In this document: piece by piece, positions 1 to 11,802 of the stretch
Layout: every line of letters begins with the position of its first letter
How positions within the stretch are numbered: position 1 is the first letter of the stretch
Assembly: GCA_963575745.1 (NCBI GenBank)
Contig: CAUYUJ010019363.1
Coordinates: forward strand, 130,140 to 181,662
DNA: 51,523 nucleotides
Source: Prorocentrum cordatum
Lineage: Eukaryota; Sar; Dinophyceae; Prorocentrales; Prorocentraceae
Reading direction: 5' to 3'
Made by a program: the position numbers and the translations under genes
Notes under the pieces: generated by a model
The model's input: the letters and a program-made list of their open reading frames with translations, nothing else
Told to the model about the DNA's origin: nothing
The model's database searches: none

Positions 1-430
1 TGTGCTGGGCCCCCCAGCAGCCCTCGAAAGTAGCGACAGTATCACAGATCGCAGCCCCCCAGGGATGGCGAGGTCCCATTTGAATCTGCCGTGGGTACCC
101 ACTGTGCTGGGCCCCCGAGCAGCCCTCGAAAGTGGCGACAGTATCACAGATCGCAGCCCCCCAGGGATGGCGAGGTCCCATTTAAATCCGCCGCGGGTGC
201 CCACTGTGCTGGGCCCCCCAGCAGCCCTCGAAAGTGGCGACAGTTTCACAGAGCGCAGCCCCCAGCAGCCCTCGAAACGCAGCGACGAGCCAGGTAAAAG
301 CGAGGTCTCATTTGAATCCGCCGCGGGTGCCCACTGTGCTGGGCCCCCCAGCAGCCCTCGAAAGTGGCGACAGTTTCGCAGATCGCAGCCCCCAGCAGCC
401 CTCGAAACGCAGCGACGGGCCAAGTAAAAG
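1..430. repeat. 102-bp tandem repeat, about four units
   Basis: The landmark TGTGCTGGGCCCC recurs at 1, 103, 205 and 335, giving spacings of 102, 102 and 130 bp. The longer third unit carries about 28 extra bases, a second partial copy of its CAGCCCTCGAAA segment. The array begins before the window. Although 102 is a multiple of three and one frame stays open, the 130-bp unit breaks phase, so a satellite is likelier than a coding repeat. Confidence 0.85.
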
Positions 431-589
431 GCAGGGGGGGGGGGGGGGCGGGAAGGAAGGAAGGTTCGCGCGAGCAGTGCTCTATTCAAAACGAGAACCC
501 AACGCAGGAGGGTTGGAAAAAGACGGTCTCTATCGACAGTCGCTCTTCCACCCGCGACAGTTACCAAGAAGCTTAAACCCAAAGGGGCA
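431..589. other. G-run and GGAA-rich spacer
   Basis: A run of about 15 G starts near 433 and is followed by GGAAGGAAGGAAGG. The rest looks unique. No gene is seen. Confidence 0.6.
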
Positions 590-1700
590 ATGCGCGCAGA
601 CACACATCTACCCATGGTTAAGCCACCCAAACAACCAACGTTCACTCGTTATGGCAACGATCTACAACCATTCGCGGCCAACTACCGCAACGCAGCACCC
701 CGACTCCAAGTTGCAGCGACAAGCCAACACTTCCAAGCGCTGACGGCAAGAGGACGCGCCCCACTCACCACCAGCAAGATGGCGGCAATTCAAGAAGTCG
801 CAAAGTGGCCCACCACTTGCCACAACGACGACAACCAAATGCAGCTCGACTAGGCGGTCAATGAATGCGGCACGGCAGCATTACCCCAACAAGTTTGCAA
901 CCCGACCATTACGATGAACTACGCCACAACCACGACACAGACCGACCGCGACAGCACCAGCGAAGAGCACGCACAAGCGGAAGACATCCAACGAGACAAA
1001 CCACCACACCACCACCCGCAATACCTCCACCGTGTAAACAGCTCCCTTTACCCAAGATGCGAACACCCACACTACCACCACAATGGAACCTGCCCGATAC
1101 GCAGACACGAAAGACACCTACCAATAGACCTGAAGCACCGCCACACCCGTGCCCACCAACGCGCTACATGTCAAGAAAGCACCGCCACCCCCCCAGACGC
1201 CTTACACACAAGCGCATCCACACCGATACCACAACAAAACGCCAACCCCAACCCTACGCCCGCACACCAGCCCAGCAAGACCACAACGCCGACCACACCG
1301 ACCCCGACCACCTACACGTCACCAGCCAAACTACCACTACCTCCACCCACGTACGCGACCAACAAGCAACTACAACAACTGAAGACAAACCCCAACGCCA
1401 ACGACATGCCTACGCCAGCTACACCATTCTCACCTCAAACATGAACGACCTCCAAGTGCCCCCCCGATATCAACTATACCTGCACACCCGCCGCCACCAG
1501 TTCGACATAGTCCCATCATCTGCCCACCGCCCGAGGAGATCATGCCACAGCGTTGGATACAGCAGGTACCTCTCAGCAGCATGGCGCCACATACCTACGC
1601 CACGCTGCACACCTACTTGTCCACCATCGCAGCACAAGTCATAGCAACGCACAACGCAACTGCTAACCGAGGAGACCAGCACATGCTCATCTCTAACCGC
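590..1700. other. C/A-rich, G-poor strand-asymmetric tract
   Basis: For about 1.1 kb the plus strand consists largely of C and A with few G or T, in irregular CCAC, ACAAC and CACC runs. Several frames stay open simply because stop codons need T, and they would encode His/Pro/Thr-rich low-complexity peptides. I see no domain and treat the ORFs as compositional artefacts. Such asymmetry can favour R-loops or C-rich folded structures; that is inference. Confidence 0.6.
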
Positions 1701-1806
1701 CGCACCATCTTCGTGAGCAACGCAACAGGCCCAACGTTCTACAGCTGCATCGACAGGCTCCGCTCACACCAGACGCGCTACAAACCCTTCCCCAACAGCC
1801 TCCACG

Positions 1807-1807
<1 letters not shown>

Positions 1808-1838
<31 letters not shown>
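1808..1838 (+). repeat. poly(C) run of 31
   Basis: An uninterrupted run of 31 C on the plus strand, followed by AACGAGG. Its length is likely to be unreliable in any assembly. The opposite strand is a potential G-quadruplex former. Confidence 0.95.
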
Positions 1839-1840
<2 letters not shown>

Positions 1841-2989
1841 CGAGGGTACCGCGCAAAGAGCCGCTGCACAAGCAGATCGTACGGCTACGCAGGGCGCCAC
1901 CAAAGCCCACGCCGAGGGGGTTCGAAGATACTCGTCGAGCATCATCTGCTGAGACCTTTCTTCCATCATGACTTGCTGGTACATTGCTCAGACCAAATAG
2001 CGCATACGCACCGTGACCGCTACCCTTCCTGGTTCTCTGTCGTACATTGCACGAATGCTGCCTACAGCATCCTGCTCCCTTGCCGCGCTGGTGGCCCCTC
2101 CGTCCCTGATTTCGTCGGTGTGGGGTCAACCAAAAACAACAAGTCACAGCCCAAAGTTTGCCAGACCACGATGCCCGTTTGTTTGTCTGCAGGCCAAACT
2201 TCTCACAAACTCAGCATGCGCCCACATGTCGGCAATCCTGGACTCGGACGGGCTACCACATTCTCGTGCATCACGATACCCAGGCTGCCCCAACAAAAAT
2301 GGCACAATTGTTTGGCTAAGGCTGCGCCCGTGGCCAACCTACATTGCTTCCTGTGCTGCGCCTGTGTTCACTCTTGCATTCCGCTGGCAGTACTTGTCGG
2401 GAGGTGGATGTATCTGCAGCTTGACGCGGAGGTGGTGGTGGGGAGTTGTCAAGCCTGTGTCTACACAAGCTATGACCTACCCTCACGCGCAGTTCGAAGC
2501 TTTTCGGCACGGCTGTGGCTACACCCGTGGCCAGCCTGCATGTGCTTCTAAGCTCTAATGTTGCAGTCCGATGGCAAGCGCGTTCTTCACAGGCAGTCTC
2601 TCCACCCACCGCACAAACCAAAACTGTATCTGCACAGGTTTGTTTCTCTGTGCCCATTATTCACCTGTGCCTCATATTCTGCCTTTCGTGTGGCGCATCT
2701 TAAGGCTACAGGCCAGCCTACAAAAAGCCAGCCTACAAGACTAACGCGCCGCAGTATAATGCGCGCGTGAACTCACTATGCAGTCTTGGCAAATACGGAA
2801 TCGAAGGCTGGCATCCTGGCTACCACTTCAGGGCCTCACTTCGGGATCCCTAGCCTACAAAGCAAAGCGAACCCCGCCAAACAAGCACGCCTTACAAGCC
2901 AACCGCTACGCACACTTGAATGCTGTGGGTTGGGTTCGTGCTTAACAAACAAATACGGACGAACAACACGGAAACACTGGGACCAAAGA
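1839..2989. other. no gene recognised
   Basis: Mixed-composition sequence. Open frames of up to about 190 codons exist on the plus strand (for example 1,973-2,551) but show no recognisable domain, composition or start context. I see no RNA gene. Confidence 0.4.
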
Positions 2990-3318
2990 GGTTCGGGGTG
3001 AACCGTGACACCCTGGACGACGACCCACGAACTGTACGCTTGGCACAGGTGCCTTTTACATTACTACACTCATCCCCTTTCCTTCCAGATATGTCCTTCT
3101 CCCCTCCCCTAGGGCGGCAGCCCACATAGAGCACACCTGTCAAACGTCGTTGCTGCACCTACCTCTTTCTCGCTCGACACTACTCATCTCCCTTGATTGA
3201 TATTACTCTCCCCTCTCTCCACCACGGTTTGGGGTACACCAACATCCTGGGCAGCATCCCAATAAATGCTCTGTTAACACGGCTTGGGGTCAACGAACAC
3301 CCTGGGCAACAACCCACA
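2990..3318 (+). repeat. three copies of a ~37-bp motif
   Basis: Three direct copies start at 2,990, 3,226 and 3,281. Each has the form GGyTnGGGGT, then an ACC or AAC segment, then CCTGGnCnnCnnCCC. They are diverged and unevenly spaced (236 and 55 bp). Function unknown; they may be remnants of a dispersed repeat. Confidence 0.6.
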
Positions 3319-3780
3319 GACTGCTACAGCAAGCTTGTTTCTCATTTGCAGCATTTTGTATTGTGCCACCAGGTGGCGCATACACTGAAACATTTGGTTG
3401 AGGAGGATGTTGGGTGGTTGGGACGGATTTACCTGCGGTTTGGAGCAACCCTAGGACTGCTACATCCAGTCTCGCTAGCATATGCTTCACTAGCTTCGTA
3501 CTTTCCCTTGTACTGCACCTTGCCTTCCGAGGCGGCTCTACCACTGAAAAGTATGGGGCTTATCATTATGGATTTGATGGGGTGAGTATAAATACTAAGG
3601 TTCGTGCCGACCTCAAGTACCTGGCGAGCGCCAACTCTTTTTACTGTTCTCGTCTTTGCCTTTGCTTCCTTCATTTTCCGCGGCGCCCACGAGGTACATC
3701 TTTCACCGAGTCGAGCACTGTATTATTTCTTTTCGCACATCAAGAACGCCACAGGAACTATCTAAGGTTGGTTCAACGTG
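3319..3780. other. no gene recognised; isolated TATA-like site
   Basis: A TATAAATA string lies at about 3,588 directly after GGTGAGT, which also resembles a splice donor. There is no convincing downstream gene, so neither a promoter nor an exon edge can be supported. Confidence 0.3.
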
Positions 3781-3896
3781 AAAAGGAGGAGGCGAAGGAA
3801 GAGGAGGAGGAGGAGGACGACGACGACGACGACGAGAAGGAGGAACAGGAGGAGGCAGGAAAGAAAAGGAGGAGCCAGAGAAGGAGGAGGAGACGG
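3781..3896 (+). repeat. purine-rich GAG/GAC triplet tract
   Basis: Imperfect (GGA)n and (GAC)n repeats, nearly pure purine on the plus strand. The open frames on both strands here are low-complexity artefacts. Confidence 0.8.
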
Positions 3897-4892
3897 GTAC
3901 CAGTGGGGTCCTTCAGGCGATGCCGACTCAGCGTCGCCGCTCCCGTCGCCGACGTAGGCGAACAGTGAACCGCGCAGCAGCGTCGTCTGCGCGCCCTGGG
4001 GCCGGGCCAGCAGACAGGGCCAGCAGACAGGACGAGGATCGAGGCTGAATGGTCGAGGCGTTGAAGCGTCCTTTTGCCCTCTTCGGGCCTCCAATGGCCT
4101 TTGGGTGGACCTCTGGAGAGCTCTGGAGGACCGTGAAGGCCTCCAGGCCAGGGGGGCGGAGGTATGGCACTCGCCCTGCGCAAACAGACGCACGCGACAC
4201 ACCTGCGGCAGAAGAACTAAAACAACACTGCACAGCCACGATAGGTGGCAACAGTGCGCCACCGATTTCTGGTGCCCGCCATCCCTCACTGGGCGCTATA
4301 AGAAGTATACCGAACCTGTCAGACAAGCTGCTTAGGGGACCACGCTATACCAAGAACCCGCCTCCTCTGTCCTCATCTCGGCTCTCCATCAGGGCGGGGT
4401 GGAGACGGGGTGCGTCTAACGCACGAGGACAAGGCGGCCTCACGCGGTGGCTCATGCAGGCCGCCAACTAGGCAATCCACGTGGGAACCAGGGCGCTGAC
4501 GCGCGACCTTACGCGAGCAGCTCTTACGCCAATGTCCCCGCCGTCGACCCCGTGTTCTGAAGCCGCTCGTCTGGCGGCCAGTCTGGTACGGATTGGTAGC
4601 GGAGGTCCCCCAACACGGGGGGAGCTTTCCTTTCCAGGAGAGGAGATTCGAGGGGGGAAGGATGGGGGGTCGGGTGAAAAGGAAGGCGGAGGGAGAACAG
4701 CGAAGTACCGGGAGAGGCGGTACGAGGTCAGGGACAAAAATGGGAATGGCATATGGAGAAAAATGATGGGGAACGCTCGGGGGAGACTGGCTCTGGGGGG
4801 AGACGGGGGAACCGTCGAGCCGAAATCGGCGACACATCGATGGTAGATTTGCGATGGGCTCTCGATAGCGACCCGGGACGTTCCTCGGCGGG

Positions 4893-4928
4893 GTGGGCTA
4901 TCGGGCCCCTATCGGCGATGAGTGGGCG
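4893..4928 (+). repeat. 36-bp exact dispersed repeat, copy A
   Basis: Identical over 36 bases to 17,435-17,470. The core is TATCGGGCCCCTATCGG, and both copies are followed by a similar sequence containing a GTCGATG segment and a C-run. The two sites are 12.5 kb apart. Confidence 0.9.
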
Positions 4929-5934
4929 TTTGGGGGAGTCGATGGGTCCCCCCCTGAGCCTGTCCCCCCTGAAGCTGTGCCTGAAATGAGGGGAACTGGA
5001 AATGAGGTGAAGCGACAGCGGAGGAATGGCAAGGGGAGGGAGAGCCGAATGAGAGCAGGGTAGGGGGGAGGGACGGGAGGGCACGAGGAGGATCAGGAGC
5101 AGCAAGAACGGAACCACAAAAACACTGGACCCATACCTCCGACGACGTGGCTTGCTCATTCCTTGGCCCCGGGGCCTCGGGACCTTCACCGGTGAGGGTT
5201 GTCCATCCCACGTAGCTTGTGACGGCCCCAAAGCTGGGGAACGGCCCCCGCGGGAGGCCGAGAACGGCGAACAGACCTCCTGTGTGATCTCACTTGACTT
5301 GCCCTGGGAGGTCTGAGCCCATCGTGCGAAGCGACCCCAGACCTGACCTCTCAAGGAGTGCGTTATGGTAAGACTCTCGAGGGGGATCTGGTCGCGGTGA
5401 CGAGGAGGCTGAGGTCCCCGAAAGGCTGGCCTCCCCCATAGAAAATCCTCAATAATGAACAGGAGAAACAAGAAAAGCAGGAGGATGATTACGGAGGAGC
5501 GGGAGGACGAGGACGATACTCGGCTGACACTTCCGACGCCTCGATGTGTCAATCCGCGGACCCGATGTGTCTCGACCTCTTCGGGGGCTGTCTTTCGTCC
5601 CGTACCATTGTTCTTATAGTCCCAGGGCTCGGTACAGGCACCCACGGCCCGAAACTAAGAAAGAATGAAGGGACTTCGAACAAAAACAACGTCGGTGGTG
5701 TGGGTGCGATGCTGATGATGTGGTGCGACTTCGATCCTCGATCCTCCTTCTCCTGCTCCTTCTCGAGGGAACACGCTGGATTAAGAAAGTCACGACGTCG
5801 GGGACGGGCTGTAGCGCTCGCCGTTGAACACGGTTCAGTGATAAGCCCAATCAGCCAAGACCATGCCTCGAATCAGGGCTGGCCACGAAGCAGCTCCCGA
5901 ACCTGGACCAGCGAAGGCGAGGGGGAGGGGGGGG

Positions 5935-5990
5935 TCCCAAACTCGGGTCAGCCAGAGGGGATCAGAACGGGTTGGCTGACCACCGTTATC
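5935..5990 (+). repeat. dispersed repeat, copy A
   Basis: Matches 10,224-10,280 with a few substitutions and indels: TCCCAAAC, GGTCAGC, GGGGATCA and GGTTGGCTGAC-like blocks occur in the same order. A further shared ACCATGCC segment lies upstream of each copy. Confidence 0.7.
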
Positions 5991-6394
5991 GGAGGACGTC
6001 CACACGAGACAACAGCGGCTCTCCCGCCCAGCACATCTGCGGTCAACAGGAACTCCCGAGATCCCTCCCCAGGTCGGGACGCCTCCAGGAGGCCTCAACA
6101 GAAGGAAAAACGTCAGGCCGGGCCGCCGTTGCCTCGACCGTCCCTCCTCCGACGTGAGCCCTGACCCCCGTCACGTGCGCCCCGACGATGTCGGAGGTCC
6201 GTGTCTCCCGGGCGCCTCGCTCAGCTCGCCCAGGGGCCCCGTGCGCCTCATCTCCCGCAAAGTCCTCGCGGAGGCGGGCGTGTAGCAGGTCCTCCGGGGT
6301 GACGGCGCCTCCGGACCCCCCCGGGCCTCACTTCGGCATTCGCACAAACCCTCCGGCACTTCTTCTCCGCCCCATCCTTCTCCTCCTGCTTCCC

Positions 6395-6486
6395 CCCTCC
6401 TCCTCCTCCTCCTCCTCCTCCTCCTGCTCCTCCTCCTCCTCCTGGTGCTGCTGCTGCTCCTCCTCCTCCTCCTCCTCCTCCTCCTA
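6395..6486 (+). repeat. (CTC)n pyrimidine tract
   Basis: About 90 bp of (TCC)n with a few TGC interruptions; a polypurine tract on the minus strand. Confidence 0.9.
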
Positions 6487-6619
6487 CACCCCTGCTCCGC
6501 AAAGACAACTCCGACCTGTCGCACAGCCACGCATGTTGGTAGGGAGGGCCAGGCATTGGGGCATTGAGCTGGACCATGTACGATCCTAAAGCTTGACACA
6601 AAGCAACAGCTTCACATGT

Positions 6620-7660
6620 TCAGGCGGGGTCGTTTTCAAAATGTGGCTCTCGCCTTCGCGCCGCGCACATTCGACTTAACAGTCTGCAGCAATTTCACGG
6701 ATAGGTGGTGGTAATTTTGAAAATGTGGCTATCGCCTTAGCGCCGCGCACATTCGCATTAACAGCTTGCAGCAGCGATACGGATGGAACACAGGCCGTTT
6801 TCAAAATGCGACTATCGCTTTCGCGCCGCGCCGATTCCTTCTGAAAGGTTGCACCAGCTTCACGGATGGAGGGCGGCTCTTTTCAAAATGGGGTTGTCGC
6901 CTCAGCGCCGAGCATTAGTTTCACGGATGGAGCACGTGTCGTTTTCAAAATGTGGCTCTCGCCTCAATGCCGCGCACATTCGTTCTAAAAGCTTGCAACC
7001 GGTTCACGGATGGGAGGCGGCTCCTTTTCAAAATGTGGCTCTCGCCTCAGCGCCGCGCAAATTCGTCGGAAGAGTGTGCAGCAGCTTCACAAATGGAGCA
7101 CAAGTCGTGAATGTGGCCCTCGCTTCAGCGCCGCGCATATTCGTCATAAACGTCCGCAACATGCTCACACATGTTTAGGGGGTCGTTTTCGAAATGGCGT
7201 TTTCTCCTGGGAGCCGCGCACATTGTTTGTAATAGTTTGCGGTTTGCGCTGTTTTCACGGATGGAGGGCAGTTCGTCTGCAAAATGGGACTCTCACCTAT
7301 GCCGCGAGCATTCGTTTTCAATGTAACGTTCAACAGGATGGAAGACTGCTCTTTTTCACACTGGGGTTCTCGCCGTAATTTTGTTAAGCTCAAGGGCCCG
7401 AAACTTCAACGCACGTAGAATTTCACAGATCATGACGGCTCATTTTCAACGTTGAACTGTCACTTGAAACTTCCACGACCTGCACGACCAGAAGACTTAA
7501 CATTTGCAACCGATGCACGGATGGGTGGGCGGTTCCTCTTCAAAAACGTAGTCTCGCTGCACACCTCGTTGAACTGTATGCTCACTTGCTTTTCGCGATC
7601 CTGGCTACGCGTCAGAAAAATACGAGCCGGTTTATTTTCAAAAGGGGGGCCCTCGCCAAA
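6620..7660 (+). repeat. ~83-bp satellite, cluster 1
   Basis: The landmark TTTTCAAAATGTGGCTCTCG recurs, with variation, near 6,631, 6,714, 6,799, 6,880, 6,942, 7,025, 7,105 and 7,186, and in weaker form near 7,275, 7,540 and 7,630. Each unit continues with GCGCCGCGCACATTCG, a CTTGCAGCAG-like segment and CACGGATGGAG. Typical spacing is 80-85 bp and often not a multiple of three, so the array is not an intact coding repeat. The same family recurs inverted at 12,400-12,660 and direct at 15,105-15,400. Confidence 0.85.
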
Positions 7661-7804
7661 ATGGCAGGTCCAACGGAACGATTGCTTCGCGGCGGCGGCT
7701 CCGGCAATACGCTATGCCTTGCAATCAGATCGCGTGTCGCTCCGCTCCGCAGGGTGGGATACGGGGAAATGCTCAAGAGATTGACGCTTGGGGACTGGGT
7801 ACAT

Positions 7805-7841
7805 GTTAGCGTGTCGCGCCGAAGCGGGGCGACACGCTAAC
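7805..7841. other. perfect 13-bp inverted repeat (hairpin)
   Basis: GTTAGCGTGTCGC (7,805-7,817) is exactly complementary in inverse to GCGACACGCTAAC (7,829-7,841) with an 11-base loop. No T-run follows and no gene flanks it. It could be a terminator-like or cruciform structure, or a chance remnant of a small inverted-repeat element. Confidence 0.9.
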
Positions 7842-7978
7842 CGAAAGTTGCCGACCGTAGTCTTGTGAGGGGGGCTTCTTGTAGTGAGAAAGAGGACATG
7901 TCGGGGTATCAGATGGGGGGACTTGGGACGGGAGGGTGTGTGGCAACCTGGCTTATGCATCTTCGGATTACTCCGATC

Positions 7979-8012
7979 CTCCTCCTCCTCCTCCTCCTCC
8001 TCGTCGACGTCT
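7979..8012 (+). repeat. short (CTC)n tract
   Basis: (TCC)n at about 7,979-8,003 leads into the CAT array. Confidence 0.85.
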
Positions 8013-8832
8013 TCATCACCCCATCATCAAAATCATCACCATAATCATCATAATAACAATAACAAAAAATCATGATCATCACCATCACCATCATCATCAG
8101 CATCACTATCAGCAGCATCATTAACATCAATCATCATAATCATACTCATCATCACCACCATCATCATCATCAGCATCATCCTCATCATACTCATCCTCCT
8201 GAGACTAATCCTCATCCTCCTCATGATCGTGGTAATCATCATCATCATCACCAGCATCACTATCACCATCATCATCAACATTATCATGATCATCATCATC
8301 ATCATCAGTATCAACATCATGTTCATCATCATCAGCATCAGCATCCGCATCATCATCATGTTCATCATCCTCACTACCACCATCATTATCATCATCATCA
8401 TCACCATCATCGTCCTCATCCTCATCCTCCTCCTCATCATCATCATCCTCATCCTCCTCATCATCACCATCCTCACCATCCTCACCATCCTCACAATCAT
8501 CATCACCATCAGCCTCCTCATCATCATCCTCATCATCATCCTCAGCATCATCATCATCATCCTCACCATCACCATCCTCATTACCATCGTCCTCATAATC
8601 ATCATTGACATCATCAGAACCAACGTTATCCTCATCATCCGGATCAACATCACAATCGTCAGCATCGGCATCATCATTATCATCCACATCCGCATCATCA
8701 TCATCATCATCGTCATCATCGTCATCGTCATCGTAATCATAATCATCACCATCGTAAGCATCAGCATCAGCATCATCACCATCATCAGCATCATCACCCA
8801 TCATCACCTATCATCATCATCAGCATAAGCAC

Positions 8833-8896
<64 letters not shown>

Positions 8897-9461
8897 GTCA
8901 GCATCACCATCACCATCATCATCATCCTCATCACCCTCATCATCCTCATCAGCAACCCCATTCGCATCCTCATCCTCACCCTCATCATCATCCTCATCCT
9001 CATCCTCATCCTCATCATCCTCATCCTCATTCTCATCATCCTCATCCTCATCATCCTCATCCGCGTCCTCATCCTCGTCCTCATCCTCATCCTCATCGTT
9101 CTCCTCATCATCACCATCACCATCATCATCACCATCATCACCATCATCACCAGCATCATCCTCATCATCCTCATCGTCATCCTCATCATCACCAGTATCA
9201 ACCTCGTCATCCTCATCATCATCCTCATCCTCAGCATCATTACCATCATCAATATACCAGAATCATCATCATCACCATCATTATCATCAGCATCATCATC
9301 GTTATCGTCATCATCATAATGATCATCACCACCACCACTACCACCACCATCATCACCATCGTCAATATCATCATCATCGTCATCGTCATCACCATCATCG
9401 TCGTCAGCATCACCAGCATCAGCATCAGCATCGTCATCGTCATCATAATAAACATCGTCAA

Positions 9462-9502
<41 letters not shown>
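8013..9502 (+). repeat. 1.5-kb compound CAT/CTC triplet array
   Basis: Almost entirely (CAT)n mixed with CTC, CAC, CGT and CAG triplets; the purest stretch is 8,829-8,895. Because it is a triplet repeat, all frames stay open and give His, Asp, Met, Ile or Ser homopolymer-like peptides. These are not genes. Confidence 0.95.
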
Positions 9503-9504
<2 letters not shown>

Positions 9505-10091
9505 TCCATCACCAATTTCATGTGGCGTTGCGCGGACATTGATCCAAAGATGGTGCGTCTTACCCTCCTACTCCACCTCCTCCTCCTCCTCTTCACCTTC
9601 ATGTTCCTCCTCCCCCTCCGTTCTTCTTCCGGTATTGGGTGCACCTGGCCATCGCCCTGATTCAGTCGCACCTCGTCCCCGTCCTCCTTCTCCTCGCTCC
9701 TCGTCGGGGGAAGGGAGTTTTGACGCAGTTCGCCATTCCTGGGCCTCCTGTGCTCAAGAGGCCCCCCAAAATGGTATCCAGAACGCTGAGGAATCTTTAC
9801 ACCTGCATTCGGATTATGGCGTTCGGATCTAGCCTGCCGCGGGCCCTCGCCGTCAGTCCTGGCCCTCATCCTCCTTGGAGGAGGACGCGGAGGGAGGAGG
9901 AGGAGGATGAGAACCAAGAGGAGAGGGAGCAAGAGGAGGCAGAGGGGGAGGAGGTGGAGAAGGGGAAGTGAGAGAGCTGAGGGAGGAGGATTCTGCGATG
10001 CTGGGTTGGCCTCGCGCGCGGCCACAAGGTCAAGGCAAAAAGGTACATAAGCAGCCACTGACGACGACGAATAAGAGGGAAGAGAGTAGGA
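9503..10091. other. no gene recognised; CTC and GGA tracts
   Basis: Contains pyrimidine triplets near 9,570-9,620 and a GGA/GAG tract near 9,880-9,965. The intervening sequence encodes nothing I recognise. Confidence 0.5.
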
Positions 10092-10149
10092 GGAAGAAGA
10101 GAAGAGAAGAGAAGAGAAGAGAAGAGAAGAGAAGAGAAGAGAAGAGAAG
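10092..10149 (+). repeat. (GAAGA)n pentanucleotide repeat
   Basis: About eleven nearly perfect GAAGA units. Confidence 0.95.
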
Positions 10150-10223
10150 GATAATAAGGATGAGGAGAGGCGCGCTGATCTGGGTCAGAGCTGGCCGAGG
10201 CCAACCAAAACCATGCCGCGCTA

Positions 10224-10280
10224 TCCCAAACCCAGGTCAGCGGAGGGGATCATGCAAAGGGGATTGGCTGACACCAGTTA
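10224..10280 (+). repeat. dispersed repeat, copy B
   Basis: Partner of 5,935-5,990, with the same block order. Both copies lie close to a purine or pyrimidine triplet tract, suggesting a shared larger duplication that has mostly decayed. Confidence 0.7.
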
Positions 10281-10521
10281 GCCCTGTGTTCTGGGCGACG
10301 CTATCATTAAACACCAAGCGGCTTCGCCTGCTTTCGGGAGACGGAGAAATGCCTCACAAAGATTGAGTCGAGGGCGCAGGTGGTGCTTTTCCCAACCATC
10401 ATGTGGTGTTGGGTCCTCGATTTGAAGAGACAGCGCCAAGCGTTCTCCCTCCTCCTCCTTCCTCCCCCTTCTCCATCCTCCCTCCGTCCATCCCCGCCTC
10501 CACCCTCCGCATATCAACCAT

Positions 10522-11802
10522 TTCGGCACACCCATCACACGCTTCGTGGTCCCATAGAGAGCTCCACCGAAGTCCCCAGAGGCAAAATTCGCATGCGGTT
10601 CCACCTCCATGTCGGGACACCCCTCAAACGGTTCGTGGCCCCATAGGGAGCTCCACCGACGGCCCCAATGTCAAAGTTCGCATGCGGTTCCACTTCCACA
10701 TCGGCACCCCTCACACGTTTCGTGGCCCCATAGAGAGCCCCACCCAAGGCCCTAATGGCAAAATTCGCATGCGGTTGAACCCACATTCCGACACACCCCT
10801 CAAACTTTTCGCTGCCTTAGGAGGAAATCCACCCAAGGCCTCAGTGGCAAAATTCGCATGCGGTTCCACCTCCATGTCGGGACACCCCTCAAACCTCAAA
10901 CGGTTCGTGGCCCCATAGGGAGCTCCACCGACGGCCCCAATGTCAAAGTTCGCATGCGGTTCCACTTCCACATCGGCACCCCTCACACGTTTCGTGGCCC
11001 CATAGAGAGCCCCACCCAAAGCCCCAATGGCAAAGTTCGCATGCGGTTGAACCCACAATCCGACACACCCCTCAAACTTTTCGCTGCCTTAGGAGGAAAT
11101 CCACCCAAGGCCTCAGTGGCAACATTCGCATGCGGTTCCACCCTCATTTGGCACACCCCTCACACGTTTCGTGGCCCCATAAGGAGCTCCGAACGCCTCA
11201 GCGGTTCCACCCCCATTTTGGCACACCATTCACACGGTTCGTGGCCACACAGGGAGCTCCACCGAAGGACCCCTCACACGGTTCGTGGCGCCATAGGGAG
11301 CTCCACCCAAGGCCCGAGTGGCTGCGTTCGCATGCTGTTCCATCTCCATGTCGGCACACCCCTCACACGTTTCGTGGCCCCATAGGGAGCTCCACCGAAC
11401 GCCTCAGTGGCAAAGATCGCATGCGGTTCCACCCCCCATTTTGGCACACCATTTGTTCACGGTTCGTGGCCACACAGGAGCTCCACCGAAGGACCCCTCA
11501 CACGGTTCGTGGCGCCATAGGGAGCTCCACCCAAGGCCCGAGTGGCTGCGTTCGCATGCTGTTCCATCTCCATGTCGGCACACCCCTCGCACGCTTCGTG
11601 GTCCCATAGGGAGCTCCACCCAATGCCCTGGTGGCAAAGTTCGCATGAGGTTCCACCTCCATGTCGGCACACCCCTCACAGGCTTCGTGGCCCCGTAGTG
11701 AGCTCCACCGAAGGCCCCATTGGGAAAGTTCGGATGTGGTTCCACCCCCATTTTGGCACACCCCTCGCACGCTTCGAGGCCCCATATGGAGCTCCACCGA
11801 AG
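10522..11802 (+). repeat. ~89-bp satellite, about 14 units
   Basis: The landmark GCATGCGGTTCCA recurs at 10,591, 10,680, 10,767, 10,856 and 10,952, and onward to about 11,640. Each unit also holds CACACG(C/T)TTCGTGGCCCCATAG and GGAGCTCCACC. Higher-order repeats are visible: a three-unit block repeats with a 272-bp offset (10,680 against 10,952), and a block near 11,315 repeats near 11,540. Spacing is 87-96 bp, so it is not coding. Confidence 0.9.

Larger units (their letters stand above)
3897..6394. other. no gene recognised; contains two dispersed-repeat copies
   Basis: GC-rich sequence with many G-runs. It holds one copy each of two short repeats that recur elsewhere (4,893-4,928 and 5,935-5,990, listed separately). 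The longest open frame (4,728-5,645, minus strand) is rich in Ser, Pro and Arg with no recognisable domain. I do not call it a gene. Confidence 0.4.

Noticed and set aside
865-1644. 259-codon open frame in the C/A-rich tract
   Set aside because: T-poor composition removes stop codons; His/Pro/Thr-rich with no domain.
6783-7378. Functional zinc-finger gene
   Set aside because: Frames break between units and the Cys/His pairs are incomplete; at most a decayed relic.
8048-9252. Long open frames on both strands in the CAT array
   Set aside because: Triplet repeats leave every frame open; the peptides are homopolymer-like.
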